Assembly (NCBI RefSeq): GCF_002965065.1
Contig: NZ_PTRE01000057.1
Span: 1 to 45,415, forward strand
Reading direction: 5' to 3'
DNA: 45,415 nt
From: Escherichia sp. MOD1-EC7003
GTDB lineage: Bacteria; Pseudomonadota; Gammaproteobacteria; Enterobacterales; Enterobacteriaceae
The notes beneath the pieces are model-generated. The model ran no database searches. It saw only the letters and a program-made list of their open reading frames with translations, and was not told where the DNA came from. Made by a program: the position numbers and the translations under genes. This document shows, piece after piece, positions 17,390 through 27,746 of the stretch (positions are counted from its first letter, which is position 1; each line of letters starts with the position of its first letter).

Positions 17390-18021
17390 TGGATAAACAG
17401 CTTCTGCAATCAACGGTCAGTAAAGTTCTTAATGAGATGCGCCTGCGGCCTATCCCGCTGGGCGTCTCAAACCGTCATATCCACCTGTCCGCACAGGATT
17501 ATGAGCGACTATTTCCCGGCCATCCCATCAGCGAGAAAAAAGCGCTGCTGCAGCCGGGACAATACGCCGCGGAGCAAACCGTCACCCTGGTGGGACCAAA
17601 AGGACAGCTCAAAAATGTGCGCCTGCTCGGCCCGCTGCGCTCGGTAAGCCAGGTGGAAATTTCGCGTACCGATGCGAGAACGCTGGGGATTGCCGCGCCG
17701 CTGAGAATGTCCGGCAACCTGAAGGGCACGCCGGGCATCCGCCTGGTCAGCCCCTTTGCCGAACTGGAGCTACCTTCCGGGGTTATCGTCGCGCAGCGGC
17801 ATATCCATATGTCGCCGCTTGATGCGCTGATCCTGCGGGTTTCCCACGGTGATATGGTTTCAGTGGCGATTGAAGGCGACGATCGCGAGCTGATTTTCAA
17901 CAACGTGGCGATTCGCGTTTCACCGGACATGCGCCTCGAAATGCACATTGATACCGATGAAGCCAACGCCGCTGGTGCCGATAACCCGCAGGCCTTTGCC
18001 CGGCTGGTGGCCCCACGATGA
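17389..18021 (+). CDS. pduL: PduL, phosphotransacylase (propionyl-CoA to propionyl-phosphate)
   Basis: The 210-residue protein is the microcompartment-type phosphotransacylase, unrelated to Pta. The N-terminal helix LLQSTVSKVLNEM is an encapsulation-type signal. Two zinc-binding HxH segments are clear: VSNRHIHLS (about residues 26-34) and AQRHIHMSPLD (about 136-146). It recycles CoA inside the shell so that PduP can continue. It starts in a TAATG overlap with pduK and ends in an ATGA overlap with pduM. Confidence 0.96.
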   Translation: MDKQLLQSTVSKVLNEMRLRPIPLGVSNRHIHLSAQDYERLFPGHPISEKKALLQPGQYAAEQTVTLVGPKGQLKNVRLLGPLRSVSQVEISRTDARTLGIAAPLRMSGNLKGTPGIRLVSPFAELELPSGVIVAQRHIHMSPLDALILRVSHGDMVSVAIEGDDRELIFNNVAIRVSPDMRLEMHIDTDEANAAGADNPQAFARLVAPR

Positions 18022-18509
18022 ACGGCGAAATTCTGCAGCGCATTGTTGAGGAGATTGTCTCCCGACTTCAGCGTCGCGCCCACAGCACGGCGACGCTGAA
18101 CGTTGCGCAGTTGCGTGAAGCGAACAGCCGAAGCCTGTTCTGTCAGCACGCATCGCTGCGCATCCTGCTCGTCGACCTGCCGCTGCTGGGTCAGCTTGCG
18201 GATGCAGAAACCGACGATGCCGCCGCCCGGAAAATTCACGACGCGCTGGCGTTTGGCATCCGCGTACAACTCAGCCTGCACAGCCAACTGCTGCCGGTTA
18301 TCCCGGTAAAAAAACTGGCTCGTCTGCCGCTGGTATTCACCGACGAGCACGGACTGCCGCTGGTTTTGCATGCGGGTTCGGTGCTGAGCTATCGCGATGT
18401 CGCGCAGCTAAGCCGGGGGTGTGTGGTTGTCCATCGCAAATGCATCGTAACCGCCATGGCACGTGACGTGGCCAATGCGCGGAATATTCAATTAATTAAG
18501 CAGGAGTAA
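18018..18509 (+). CDS. pduM: PduM, microcompartment structural/assembly protein
   Basis: The 163-residue protein matches PduM in length and position. It is needed for proper shell formation in Salmonella, but its mechanism is not settled. Its N-terminus, GEILQRIVEEIVSRLQRR, is an amphipathic helix like the cargo signals of PduD, PduL and PduP. The C-terminal part (LSRGCVVVHRKCIVTAMARDVA) is the best conserved. It overlaps pduL by 4 nt and stops 3 nt before pduN. Confidence 0.9.
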   Translation: MNGEILQRIVEEIVSRLQRRAHSTATLNVAQLREANSRSLFCQHASLRILLVDLPLLGQLADAETDDAAARKIHDALAFGIRVQLSLHSQLLPVIPVKKLARLPLVFTDEHGLPLVLHAGSVLSYRDVAQLSRGCVVVHRKCIVTAMARDVANARNIQLIKQE

Positions 18510-18512
18510 ATC

Positions 18513-18788
18513 ATGCATCTGGCACGAGTCACGGGCGCGGTTGTCTCCACGCAAAAATCACCTTCTTTGATTGGGAAAAAGCTGCTGCTGGTGCGTCGGG
18601 TCAGCGCCGATGGCGAACTCCCCGCCTCGCCCACCTCCGGCGATGAAGTGGCCGTGGACTCCGTCGGTGCGGGTGTCGGCGAACTGGTTTTGCTCAGCAG
18701 TGGCTCCAGCGCCAGGCACGTTTTTTCCGGCCCAAATGAGGCCATCGACCTCGCCGTTGTCGGCATTGTAGATACGCTTTCGCGTTAA
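18513..18788 (+). CDS. pduN: PduN, pentameric vertex protein of the shell
   Basis: The 91-residue protein belongs to the EutN/CcmL family, which forms pentamers that cap the vertices of the shell. It opens [30 protein letters not shown] and carries the glycine-rich [20 protein letters not shown] typical of the family. An AGGAG ribosome site lies in the end of pduM. It is expected at low copy number relative to PduA, PduB and PduJ. Confidence 0.96.
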   Translation: MHLARVTGAVVSTQKSPSLIGKKLLLVRRVSADGELPASPTSGDEVAVDSVGAGVGELVLLSSGSSARHVFSGPNEAIDLAVVGIVDTLSR

Positions 18789-18797
18789 GGGACGGTT

Positions 18798-19808
18798 ATG
18801 GCGATTTATACCCGAACAGGTGACGCTGGCACCACATCACTGTTTACCGGCCAGCGGGTGAGCAAAACGCACCCGCGGGTTGAAGCCTACGGCACGCTGG
18901 ATGAGCTGAACGCCGCGCTGAGCCTGTGCGCCTGTGCGGCTGCGGATGAAAATCACCGCACCTTACTCGAGGCCATCCAGCAGCAACTTTTTTGGTTTAG
19001 CGCAGAGCTGGCCAGCGACAGCGAGCAGCCGTCGCCCAAACAGCGCTACATCAGCAGCGAAGAGATTTCGGCCCTGGAGGCCGCTATCGATCGGGCAATG
19101 GCCCGCGTCGAACCGCTGCACAGCTTTATTTTACCCGGACGCTGCGAAGCCGCGAGCCGCTTACATTTTGCCCGCACGCTGGCACGCCGCGCCGAACGCC
19201 GTCTGTTTGAACTGGCAACTGAGGTCAACGTACGCCAGGTGCTGATGCGCTACATCAACCGTTTATCAGACTGCCTGTACGCCCTGGCCCGTGCGGAAGA
19301 TAGCGATGCGCACCAGGCCAACATCATCCGTGAAGTTAGCAAGCGCTATCTGGCTGCCAGCCAGCCGATCCGCAGCAAGGAGACAACGCCCGTGGCCCTC
19401 TCATTCCACGATCTGCACCAGCTCACCCGCGCCGCCGTTGAACGCGCGCAGCAGCTTCAGGTTTCGGTTGTCGTCAGCATCGTTGACGCGCACGGTACGG
19501 AAACTGTGACCTGGCGGATGCCGGACGCCCTGCTGGTCAGCAGCGAACTGGCGCCGAAAAAGGCATGGACCGCTGTTGCGATGAAAACGGCGACCCATGA
19601 GCTGAGCGATGTCGTTCAGCCGGGCGCGGCGCTTTATGGCCTGGAAAGTCATTTACAGGGAAAAGTAGTCACCTTTGGCGGCGGTTACGCCCTGTGGCGC
19701 GACGGCTTATTAATTGGGGGTCTTGGCATCAGCGGCGGCAGCGTTGAGCAGGACATGGATATCGCACAGACCGCCATTGCGGCCATTAACGTGGGAACTC
19801 ATCAATGA
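18798..19808 (+). CDS. pduO: PduO, ATP:cob(I)alamin adenosyltransferase
   Basis: The 336-residue protein has two domains. Residues 1-190 are the PduO-type adenosyltransferase: MAIYTRTGDAGTTSLFTGQRVSK (the ATP-binding N-terminus), AYGTLDELNAALSL, and RCEAASRLHFARTLARRAERR. Residues 195-336 are a GlcG/HbpS-like (DUF336) domain, LSFHDLHQLTRAAVERAQQL onward, reported to bind heme. It makes adenosylcobalamin for PduCDE from corrinoid reduced by PduS. It overlaps pduP by 4 nt. Confidence 0.96.
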   Translation: MAIYTRTGDAGTTSLFTGQRVSKTHPRVEAYGTLDELNAALSLCACAAADENHRTLLEAIQQQLFWFSAELASDSEQPSPKQRYISSEEISALEAAIDRAMARVEPLHSFILPGRCEAASRLHFARTLARRAERRLFELATEVNVRQVLMRYINRLSDCLYALARAEDSDAHQANIIREVSKRYLAASQPIRSKETTPVALSFHDLHQLTRAAVERAQQLQVSVVVSIVDAHGTETVTWRMPDALLVSSELAPKKAWTAVAMKTATHELSDVVQPGAALYGLESHLQGKVVTFGGGYALWRDGLLIGGLGISGGSVEQDMDIAQTAIAAINVGTHQ

Positions 19809-21196
19809 ATACTTCTGAACTCGAAACCCTGATTCGTACCATTCTTCGTGAACAATTAACACCAGCGCAAACGCCGAGCCAGCCTCAGAGCAAAGGGATT
19901 TTTCAGTCCGTGAGCGAGGCCATCGACGCCGCGCATCAGGCGTTCTTACGTTATCAGCAGTGCCCGCTGAAAACCCGCAGCGCTATCATCAGCGCGATGC
20001 GTCAGGAGCTGGCGCCACTGCTGGCGGCTCTGGCAGAGGAGAGCGCCAATGAAACGGGAATGGGCAACAAAGAAGATAAATTCCTCAAAAACAAGGCTGC
20101 GCTGGACAACACGCCGGGTGTAGAAGACCTCACCACCACCGCGCTGACCGGTGACGGCGGCATGGTGCTCTTTGAATATTCGCCGTTTGGCGTCATCGGT
20201 TCGATCGCCCCAAGCACCAACCCAACAGAAACCATCATCAATAACAGCATCAGCATGTTGGCGGCAGGCAACAGTATCTACTTTAGTCCGCATCCGGGAG
20301 CGAAAAAGGTCTCTCTGAAGCTGATTAGCCTGATTGAAGAGATTGCCTTCCGCTGCTGCGGCATCCGCAATCTGGTGGTGACTGTGGCTGAACCGACTTT
20401 CGAAGCGACCCAGCAGATGATGGCCCACCCGCGAATCGCAGTACTGGCCATTACCGGTGGCCCGGGCATTGTGGCAATGGGCATGAAGAGCGGTAAGAAG
20501 GTGATTGGCGCTGGCGCGGGTAACCCGCCCTGCATCGTCGATGAAACGGCAGACCTGGTGAAAGCGGCAGAAGATATCATTAACGGCGCGTCATTTGATT
20601 ACAACCTGCCCTGCATTGCCGAGAAGAGCCTGATCGTAGTGGAGAGCGTCGCCGAGCGTCTGGTGCAGCAAATGCAAACCTTCGGTGCGCTGCTGCTAAG
20701 CCCTGCCGATACCGACAAACTCCGCGCCGCCTGCCTGCCAGAAGGCCAGGCCAATAAAAAACTGGTCGGCAAGAGCCCATCGGCCATGCTGGAAGCCGCC
20801 GGGATCGCCGTCCCTGCAAAAGCGCCGCGTCTGTTGATTGCGCTGGTTAACGCTGACGATCCGTGGGTCACCAGCGAACAGTTGATGCCAATGCTGCCGG
20901 TGGTGAAAGTCAGCGATTTCGATAGCGCGCTGGCGCTGGCCCTGAAGGTTGAAGAGGGGCTGCATCATACCGCCATTATGCACTCGCAGAACGTGTCGCG
21001 CCTGAACCTCGCAGCCCGCACGCTGCAAACCTCGATATTCGTCAAAAACGGCCCCTCTTATGCCGGGATCGGCGTCGGCGGCGAAGGCTTTACCACCTTC
21101 ACTATCGCCACGCCAACCGGTGAAGGGACCACGTCAGCGCGTACTTTTGCCCGCTCCCGGCGCTGCGTGCTGACCAACGGCTTTTCTATTCGCTAA
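19805..21196 (+). CDS. pduP: PduP, CoA-acylating propionaldehyde dehydrogenase
   Basis: The 463-residue protein is an aldehyde dehydrogenase superfamily member that turns propionaldehyde, CoA and NAD+ into propionyl-CoA. The catalytic Cys is Cys270 in FDYNLPCIAEKS. The N-terminal 18 residues (MNTSELETLIRTILREQL) are the well-studied encapsulation peptide. The C-terminal GPSYAGIGVGGEGFTTFTIATPTGEGTTSARTF-type segment is typical of the acylating family. Cofactors are recycled by PduQ (NADH) and PduL (CoA). Confidence 0.97.
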   Translation: MNTSELETLIRTILREQLTPAQTPSQPQSKGIFQSVSEAIDAAHQAFLRYQQCPLKTRSAIISAMRQELAPLLAALAEESANETGMGNKEDKFLKNKAALDNTPGVEDLTTTALTGDGGMVLFEYSPFGVIGSIAPSTNPTETIINNSISMLAAGNSIYFSPHPGAKKVSLKLISLIEEIAFRCCGIRNLVVTVAEPTFEATQQMMAHPRIAVLAITGGPGIVAMGMKSGKKVIGAGAGNPPCIVDETADLVKAAEDIINGASFDYNLPCIAEKSLIVVESVAERLVQQMQTFGALLLSPADTDKLRAACLPEGQANKKLVGKSPSAMLEAAGIAVPAKAPRLLIALVNADDPWVTSEQLMPMLPVVKVSDFDSALALALKVEEGLHHTAIMHSQNVSRLNLAARTLQTSIFVKNGPSYAGIGVGGEGFTTFTIATPTGEGTTSARTFARSRRCVLTNGFSIR

Positions 21197-21207
21197 CCGA
21201 GGTCGCG

Positions 21208-22320
21208 ATGAATACCTTCTCACTACAAACGCGGTTGTATAGCGGTCAGGGCAGCCTGGCGGTGCTCAAGCGCTTTACCAATAAGCACATCTGGATAATC
21301 TGCGATGGTTTTCTGGCGCGCTCTCCGCTGCTGGATACCCTGCGTAACGCGCTGCCCACAGATAACCGCATCAGCGTCTTTAGCGAGATAACGCCGGACC
21401 CCACCATCCATACCGTGGTGCAGGGCATTGCGCAAATGCAGGCGCTGCAGCCGCAGGTGGTAATTGGTTTTGGCGGCGGCTCGGCAATGGACGCGGCGAA
21501 AGCGATTGTCTGGTTTAGCCAGCAGAGCGGGATCAACATCGAAACCTGCGTGGCGATCCCGACCACCAGCGGCACCGGTTCGGAAGTGACCAGCGCCTGC
21601 GTAATTAGCGACCCGGATAAAGGTATTAAGTACCCGCTGTTCAACAATGCGCTATATCCGGATATGGCGATCCTTGACCCGGAGCTGGTGGTCAGCGTGC
21701 CGCCGCAGATTACCGCCAACACCGGCATGGACGTCCTGACTCACGCCCTGGAAGCGTGGGTGTCACCGCACGCCAGTGACTTTACCGACGCGCTGGCAGA
21801 AAAAGCAGCCAAACTGGTGTTCCAGTATCTGCCCACGGCGGTGGAAAAAGGTGACTGTGTAGCGACGCGCGGGAAAATGCACAACGCTTCAACGCTGGCG
21901 GGGATGGCCTTCAGTCAGGCGGGATTGGGGCTTAACCACGCCATCGCTCATCAGCTTGGTGGGCAGTTTCATCTGCCGCATGGTCTCGCCAACGCGCTAC
22001 TGCTTACCTCTGTGATCCGCTTTAACGCTGGAGATCCTCGCGCCGCCAAACGTTATACACGAATGGCCAAAACCTGCGGCTTTTGTCCGGCAGAAGCTAA
22101 TGACGTTACGGCGATCAATGCGCTGATTCAGCAAATCGAACGGCTTAAGCAACGCTGCGCTCTTCCCTCACTGGCCGTTGCGCTTAAAGAAGGAAAATCC
22201 AACTTTTCCGCGCGCATTCCAGCAATGGTGCAGGCTGCGCTGGCTGACGTTACGCTGCGCACTAACCCGCGTCCGGCTAATGCCGAAGCCATTCGGGAAC
22301 TGCTGGAGGAACTGCTATGA
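21208..22320 (+). CDS. pduQ: PduQ, 1-propanol dehydrogenase (iron-type)
   Basis: The 370-residue protein is a type III, iron-containing alcohol dehydrogenase. The nucleotide-binding GGGSAMDAAKAIVWF is near residue 90. The metal ligands lie in the HALEAWVS region and in GLNHAIAHQLGGQFHLPHGLANA (three His). It reduces propionaldehyde to 1-propanol and regenerates NAD+ for PduP inside the shell. It is 11 bp after pduP and overlaps pduS by 4 nt. Confidence 0.96.
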   Translation: MNTFSLQTRLYSGQGSLAVLKRFTNKHIWIICDGFLARSPLLDTLRNALPTDNRISVFSEITPDPTIHTVVQGIAQMQALQPQVVIGFGGGSAMDAAKAIVWFSQQSGINIETCVAIPTTSGTGSEVTSACVISDPDKGIKYPLFNNALYPDMAILDPELVVSVPPQITANTGMDVLTHALEAWVSPHASDFTDALAEKAAKLVFQYLPTAVEKGDCVATRGKMHNASTLAGMAFSQAGLGLNHAIAHQLGGQFHLPHGLANALLLTSVIRFNAGDPRAAKRYTRMAKTCGFCPAEANDVTAINALIQQIERLKQRCALPSLAVALKEGKSNFSARIPAMVQAALADVTLRTNPRPANAEAIRELLEELL

Positions 22321-23672
22321 GTACCGCCGTCAACGCCGTTGAAATGTCTCATAGCGCTGATGAAATTCGTGAGCGCGTTCGCGCAGCGGGCGTCGTCGGC
22401 GCAGGTGGCGCAGGCTTTCCCGCTCACATCAAACTCCAGGCACAAGTGGAGATCTTTCTGGTGAACGCCGCCGAATGCGAACCAATGCTCAAGGTTGACC
22501 AGCAGTTAATGTGGCAGCAGGCCGCACGCCTGGTACGCGGCGTGCAATATGCGATGACAGCAACCGGCGCGCGCGAAGGGATCATTGCCCTTAAAGAGAA
22601 GTATCACCGGGCTATTGAAGCATTAACCCCGCTGCTGCCTGCCGGTATCCGTCTGCATATCCTGCCGGATGTTTATCCGGCAGGTGATGAGGTGCTGACC
22701 ATCTGGATGGCAACTGGTCGCCGGGTCGCCCCAGCCGCGCTACCCGCCAGCGTCGGCGTGGTCGTCAATAACGTACAAACGGTGCTGAATATTGCCCGAG
22801 CGGTCGAGCAGCAGTTTCCGGTCACTCGTCGCACGTTGACCATTAACGGCGCGGTCGCCCGACCGCTGACCGTTACCGTTCCTGTCGGCATGTCACTGCG
22901 TGAAGTGCTGGCACTGGCGGGCGGCGCAACGGTCGACGACCCTGGTTTTATTAACGGCGGCCCGATGATGGGTGGCCTGATTACCTCTCTTGATAACCCG
23001 GTGACCAAAACGACCGGCGGCCTGCTGGTGCTCCCCAAAAGCCATCCGCTTATCCAGCGGAGAATGCAGGACGAGCGCACGGTGCTTTCCGTCGCGCGTA
23101 CCGTCTGTGAGCAGTGCCGGCTATGTACCGATCTCTGTCCGCGACACCTGATCGGCCACGAACTCTCTCCGCACCTGCTGGTGCGGGCAGTGAACTTTCA
23201 CCAGGCCGCCACGCCGCAGCTGCTGCTGAGCGCCCTTACCTGTTCAGAATGCAACGTTTGCGAAAGCGTGGCCTGCCCGGTGGGGATCTCGCCGATGCGC
23301 ATCAACCGCATGTTAAAACGCGAGCTGCGGGCACAAAACCAGCGCTATGAAGGGCCGCTGAATCCGGCCGACGAAATGGCGAAATATCGCCTGGTGCCGG
23401 TGAAGCGGCTGATCGCCAAACTGGGACTAAGCCCCAGGTACCAGGAAGCACCGTTGGTTGAAGAAGAGCCATCAGTAGAAAAAGTCACTTTACAGCTGCG
23501 CCAGCATATTGGTGCCAGCGCAGTACCGACTGTTGCCGTCGGCGAGCGCGTGACGCGCGGGCAATGCGTTGCCGATGTCCCGGCAGGTGCATTAGGCGCG
23601 CCGATTCACGCCAGCATCGACGGCGTTGTAGCGGCCATCAGCGAACAGGCCATCACGGTTGTAAGAGGTTAA
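22317..23672 (+). CDS. pduS: PduS, cobalamin reductase (flavin, two 4Fe-4S clusters)
   Basis: The 451-residue protein is RnfC-like. The N-terminal [15 protein letters not shown] is the flavin/NADH-binding glycine-rich motif. Two 4Fe-4S motifs follow: [12 protein letters not shown] (about residues 264-275) and [13 protein letters not shown] (about 308-320). It reduces cob(III)alamin toward cob(I)alamin for PduO. The C-terminal part is a biotinyl/lipoyl-like domain ([31 protein letters not shown]). It is 2 nt ahead of pduT. Confidence 0.96.
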   Translation: MSTAVNAVEMSHSADEIRERVRAAGVVGAGGAGFPAHIKLQAQVEIFLVNAAECEPMLKVDQQLMWQQAARLVRGVQYAMTATGAREGIIALKEKYHRAIEALTPLLPAGIRLHILPDVYPAGDEVLTIWMATGRRVAPAALPASVGVVVNNVQTVLNIARAVEQQFPVTRRTLTINGAVARPLTVTVPVGMSLREVLALAGGATVDDPGFINGGPMMGGLITSLDNPVTKTTGGLLVLPKSHPLIQRRMQDERTVLSVARTVCEQCRLCTDLCPRHLIGHELSPHLLVRAVNFHQAATPQLLLSALTCSECNVCESVACPVGISPMRINRMLKRELRAQNQRYEGPLNPADEMAKYRLVPVKRLIAKLGLSPRYQEAPLVEEEPSVEKVTLQLRQHIGASAVPTVAVGERVTRGQCVADVPAGALGAPIHASIDGVVAAISEQAITVVRG

Positions 23673-23674
23673 CC

Positions 23675-24229
23675 ATGTCTCAGGCTATAGGAATTTTAGA
23701 ACTCACCAGCATCGCCAAAGGCATGGAGCTTGGTGATGCCATGCTGAAAAGCGCCAACGTCGATCTACTGGTCAGCAAGACCATCTGCCCAGGTAAGTTT
23801 TTACTGATGCTGGGCGGCGATATCGGCGCTATCCAGCAGGCCATTGAAACCGGTACGTCGCTGGCGGGCGAGATGCTCGTCGACAGCCTGGTGCTGGCGA
23901 ATATTCACCCCAGCGTACTTCCGGCCATCAGCGGCCTGAACAGTGTCGAAAAACGCCAGGCGGTCGGTATCGTCGAAACCTGGAGCGTGGCGGCCTGCAT
24001 TAGCGCCGCAGACCGGGCGGTGAAAGGCTCAAACGTCACCCTGGTGCGGGTGCATATGGCCTTCGGCATCGGCGGTAAATGCTACATGGTGGTGGCGGGC
24101 GACGTTTCTGACGTCAATAACGCGGTGACGGTTGCCAGCGAAAGCGCGGGCGAGAAAGGGTTGCTGGTTTACCGCTCGGTGATCCCGCGCCCGCATGAGG
24201 CCATGTGGCGACAGATGGTGGAGGGATAA
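23675..24229 (+). CDS. pduT: PduT, trimeric tandem-BMC shell protein with Fe-S cluster
   Basis: The ATG at 23675 ([19 protein letters not shown]) gives 184 residues, the known length; the same frame stays open back into pduS without need. Two BMC domains (about 1-88 and 92-182) are in tandem. Cys38 in SKTICPGKF is the residue that, three per trimer, holds a 4Fe-4S cluster at the central pore in the known structure. It may pass electrons across the shell, perhaps to PduS. It shares one base with pduU (TAATG). Confidence 0.95.
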   Translation: MSQAIGILELTSIAKGMELGDAMLKSANVDLLVSKTICPGKFLLMLGGDIGAIQQAIETGTSLAGEMLVDSLVLANIHPSVLPAISGLNSVEKRQAVGIVETWSVAACISAADRAVKGSNVTLVRVHMAFGIGGKCYMVVAGDVSDVNNAVTVASESAGEKGLLVYRSVIPRPHEAMWRQMVEG

Positions 24230-24579
24230 TGGAAAGGCAACCGACAACGGATCGCATGATTCAGGAATATGTTCCAGGGAAACAGGTCACCCTCGCGCAC
24301 CTGATTGCCAATCCAGGGAAAGATTTATTTAAGAAGCTGGGCCTGCCGGATGTGGTCTCCGCGATTGGCATCCTTACCATCACGCCGAGCGAAGCGTCGA
24401 TTATCGCCTGCGATATCGCTACTAAATCCGGCGCGGTAGAGATTGGTTTTCTTGACCGATTTACCGGTGCCGTGGTGCTGACCGGCGACGTTTCTGCTGT
24501 GGAATATGCCCTCAAGCAGGTGACGCGTACGCTGGGCGAGATGATGCAGTTCACCACCTGCTCAATCACCCGGACGTAA
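24229..24579 (+). CDS. pduU: PduU, circularly permuted BMC shell protein
   Basis: Started at ATG 24229 ([25 protein letters not shown]), the protein has 116 residues, the family length. Its N-terminal stretch ([18 protein letters not shown]) forms the beta-barrel cap over the pore in the permuted BMC fold, and the strand order differs from PduA. It is a minor shell protein reported to contact PduV. It overlaps pduT by one base and is 4 nt before pduV. Confidence 0.95.
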   Translation: MERQPTTDRMIQEYVPGKQVTLAHLIANPGKDLFKKLGLPDVVSAIGILTITPSEASIIACDIATKSGAVEIGFLDRFTGAVVLTGDVSAVEYALKQVTRTLGEMMQFTTCSITRT

Positions 24580-24583
24580 CGTC

Positions 24584-26235
<1,652 letters not shown>

Positions 26236-26327
26236 GTTCACCGCCCGGCAAATTGCGGTGAATCATGGAAATAGCGGGATCGGCATGACACTATGCGCCC
26301 TGGCAATCTGAGCAAAGGGTAATAAAC

Positions 26328-27194
26328 GTGGCTGTTGCGCAATGCCCCGCCTCCTGTGGCGAACTCATCCAGGGCTGGATCCTCGGCAGCGAGAAGCTGG
26401 TCTCCTGCCCCGTTGACTGGTACAGCACCGTCGAGGTGGACTATGGTTCTCCTCGTACGGATGAGCGTCCGCTTTCTCGGGCAATGGTCGACAAACTACT
26501 GAACTACTGGCGCTATCCACCAGATCTGAGTAAAGAGATTCGCATCGATATTTATTCTACCATTCCGGTCGCGAAAGGTATGGCCAGCAGCACTGCGGAT
26601 ATCGCCGCAACGGCGGTAGCTACCGCGCATCATCTTGGTCACCCGCTGGATGAAACGACCCTCGCCCAGCTTTGTGTTTCACTGGAACCCACCGACAGCA
26701 CCCTCTTTCGTCAGCTTACGCTGTTCGATCACAACACCGCCGAAACGCAAATAGCCTGCCATTCTCAGCCTAAACTCGATCTGCTGGTGCTTGAAAGCCC
26801 GGAAACGCTACTGACCACTGATTATCACCGCCTTCCCCGACTTGAAAAGCTGCTCGCTCATTCTGCCGTCCTGCAACAGGCATGGGAAAAAATTCAACAG
26901 GCCTGTGAGACGGATAATCCGCGACGGATGGGTGAAGCGGCAACGCTCAGCGCCATCGCCAGCCAGCACCTGCTGCCGAAACCGGGGTTTGATGCGCTGC
27001 TGGCGCTGGTTGAAGAGTGCGATTTATACGGCATTAACGTGGCGCACAGCGGCAGCGTAGTCGGCTTGATGCTCGACCGCGAACGTCACGATATTGAATA
27101 TTTGCAGCGACGGCTGGAAGAGAAGCGGCTTACCGAATCCTGGCCTGAGCAGCACCTGCTGCGCATGGTGCAGGGCGGCGTCGAACTGCGCTAA
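26328..27194 (+). CDS. pduX: PduX, L-threonine kinase for B12 side-chain synthesis
   Basis: The GTG start at 26328 has AAGGG about 10 nt upstream and gives 288 residues (MAVAQCPASCGELIQGW). The Salmonella form is annotated about 12 residues longer, but a stop codon blocks the nearby upstream ATG here. It is a GHMP kinase: the ATP-binding VAKGMASSTADIAATAVA lies at about residues 83-100, and the C-terminal LYGINVAHSGSVVGLMLD is the third motif. It makes L-threonine O-3-phosphate, the substrate of CobD, whose gene lies convergently just beyond the repeat array. Confidence 0.93.
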   Translation: MAVAQCPASCGELIQGWILGSEKLVSCPVDWYSTVEVDYGSPRTDERPLSRAMVDKLLNYWRYPPDLSKEIRIDIYSTIPVAKGMASSTADIAATAVATAHHLGHPLDETTLAQLCVSLEPTDSTLFRQLTLFDHNTAETQIACHSQPKLDLLVLESPETLLTTDYHRLPRLEKLLAHSAVLQQAWEKIQQACETDNPRRMGEAATLSAIASQHLLPKPGFDALLALVEECDLYGINVAHSGSVVGLMLDRERHDIEYLQRRLEEKRLTESWPEQHLLRMVQGGVELR

Positions 27195-27216
27195 CGCCGC
27201 CACTCTCCTGTTGCCC

Positions 27217-27676
27217 TATTTCCCGGAGGCGGCGCTCAACGCGCCTGTCCGGGCTACCGGTCTATTTCCCGGAGGCGGCGCTCGACGCGCCTGTCCGGGC
27301 TACCTGTTTATTTCCCGGAGGCGGCGCTCGACGCGCCTGTCCGGGCTACCTGTCTATTTCCCGGAGGCGGCGCTCGACGCGCCTGTCCGGGCTACCTGTC
27401 TATTTCCCGGAGGCGGCGCTCAACGCGCCTGTCCGGGCTACCTGTTTATTTCCCGGAGGCGGCGCTCAACACGCCTGTCCGGGCTACCTGTCTATTTCCC
27501 GGAGGCGGCGCTCAACACGCCTGTCCGGGCTACCTGTCTATTTCCCGGAGGCGGCGCTCAACGCGCCTGTCCGGGCTACCTGTCTATTTCCCGGAGGCGG
27601 CGCTCGACGTGCCTGTCCGGGCTACCTGTCTATTTCCCGGAGGCGGCGCTCGACGCGCCTGTCCGGGCTACCGGTC
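27217..27676 (+). repeat. Tandem array: ten 46-bp copies of a REP-like palindrome
   Basis: TATTTCCCGG starts at 27217, 27263, 27309, 27355, 27401, 27447, 27493, 27539, 27585 and 27631, exactly 46 bp apart. Each unit holds CCCGGA...TCCGGG and GGCGC...GCGCC arms around a 5-nt loop, followed by CTAC, the layout of a repetitive extragenic palindrome. Differences are few: the loop region reads CAACGCG, CGACGCG, CAACACG or CGACGTG, and the spacer ends CTGTC, CTGTT or, in the first and last copies only, CGGTC. The uniformity implies recent expansion or active homogenisation. Likely roles are 3'-end protection of pduX mRNA or transcription arrest. Confidence 0.95.
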
Positions 27677-27695
27677 CGTAGACGGCTGTAAAACC

Positions 27696-27725
27696 GTAGC
27701 CCGGTCAGCGCAGCGCCACCGGGAA
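27696..27725 (-). repeat. Inverted REP-like element closing the array
   Basis: Read on the minus strand this begins TTCCCGGTGGCGCTGCGCTG and ends ACCGGGCTAC, a GC-rich REP with the same ends as the array units but in opposite orientation and with a different loop. Ten direct units plus one inverted unit form a composite BIME-like structure between two convergent genes. Confidence 0.8.
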
Positions 27726-27746
27726 AACCCACAGTTCTTAGAGCAT

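Larger units (their letters stand above)
27195..27746. other. Convergent pduX/cobD intergenic region
   Basis: Apart from the 46-bp repeat array (27217-27676) and the inverted element (27696-27725), this stretch contains only a 22-bp lead-in, a short GACGGCTGTAAAACCGT stretch with local dyad symmetry (27681-27697), and about 20 bp before the cobD stop. I see no gene. Both flanking genes are transcribed toward it, so it is the shared 3' end of two transcripts. Confidence 0.8.

Noticed and set aside
17499..18371. A 290-codon antisense frame opposite pduL/pduM
   Set aside because: It is a shadow of two real genes with family matches on the plus strand; nothing in it resembles a known domain.
24205..24228. 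Longer start for pduU inside pduT
   Set aside because: The ATG at 24229 gives the family length of 116 residues and the usual one-base TAATG overlap with pduT.
27217..27676. CRISPR-like regular array
   Set aside because: The whole 46-bp period is conserved with no unique spacers, there are no cas genes, and the unit is a REP-type palindrome ending in CTAC.
27094..27681. An open reading frame of 195 codons running from pduX through the 46-bp array, encoding a repetitive protein
   Set aside because: The openness comes from the repeat itself: a 46-bp unit free of stops in all three plus frames gives a 46-residue protein period. There is no separate ribosome site or start beyond the pduX frame-shifted overlap.
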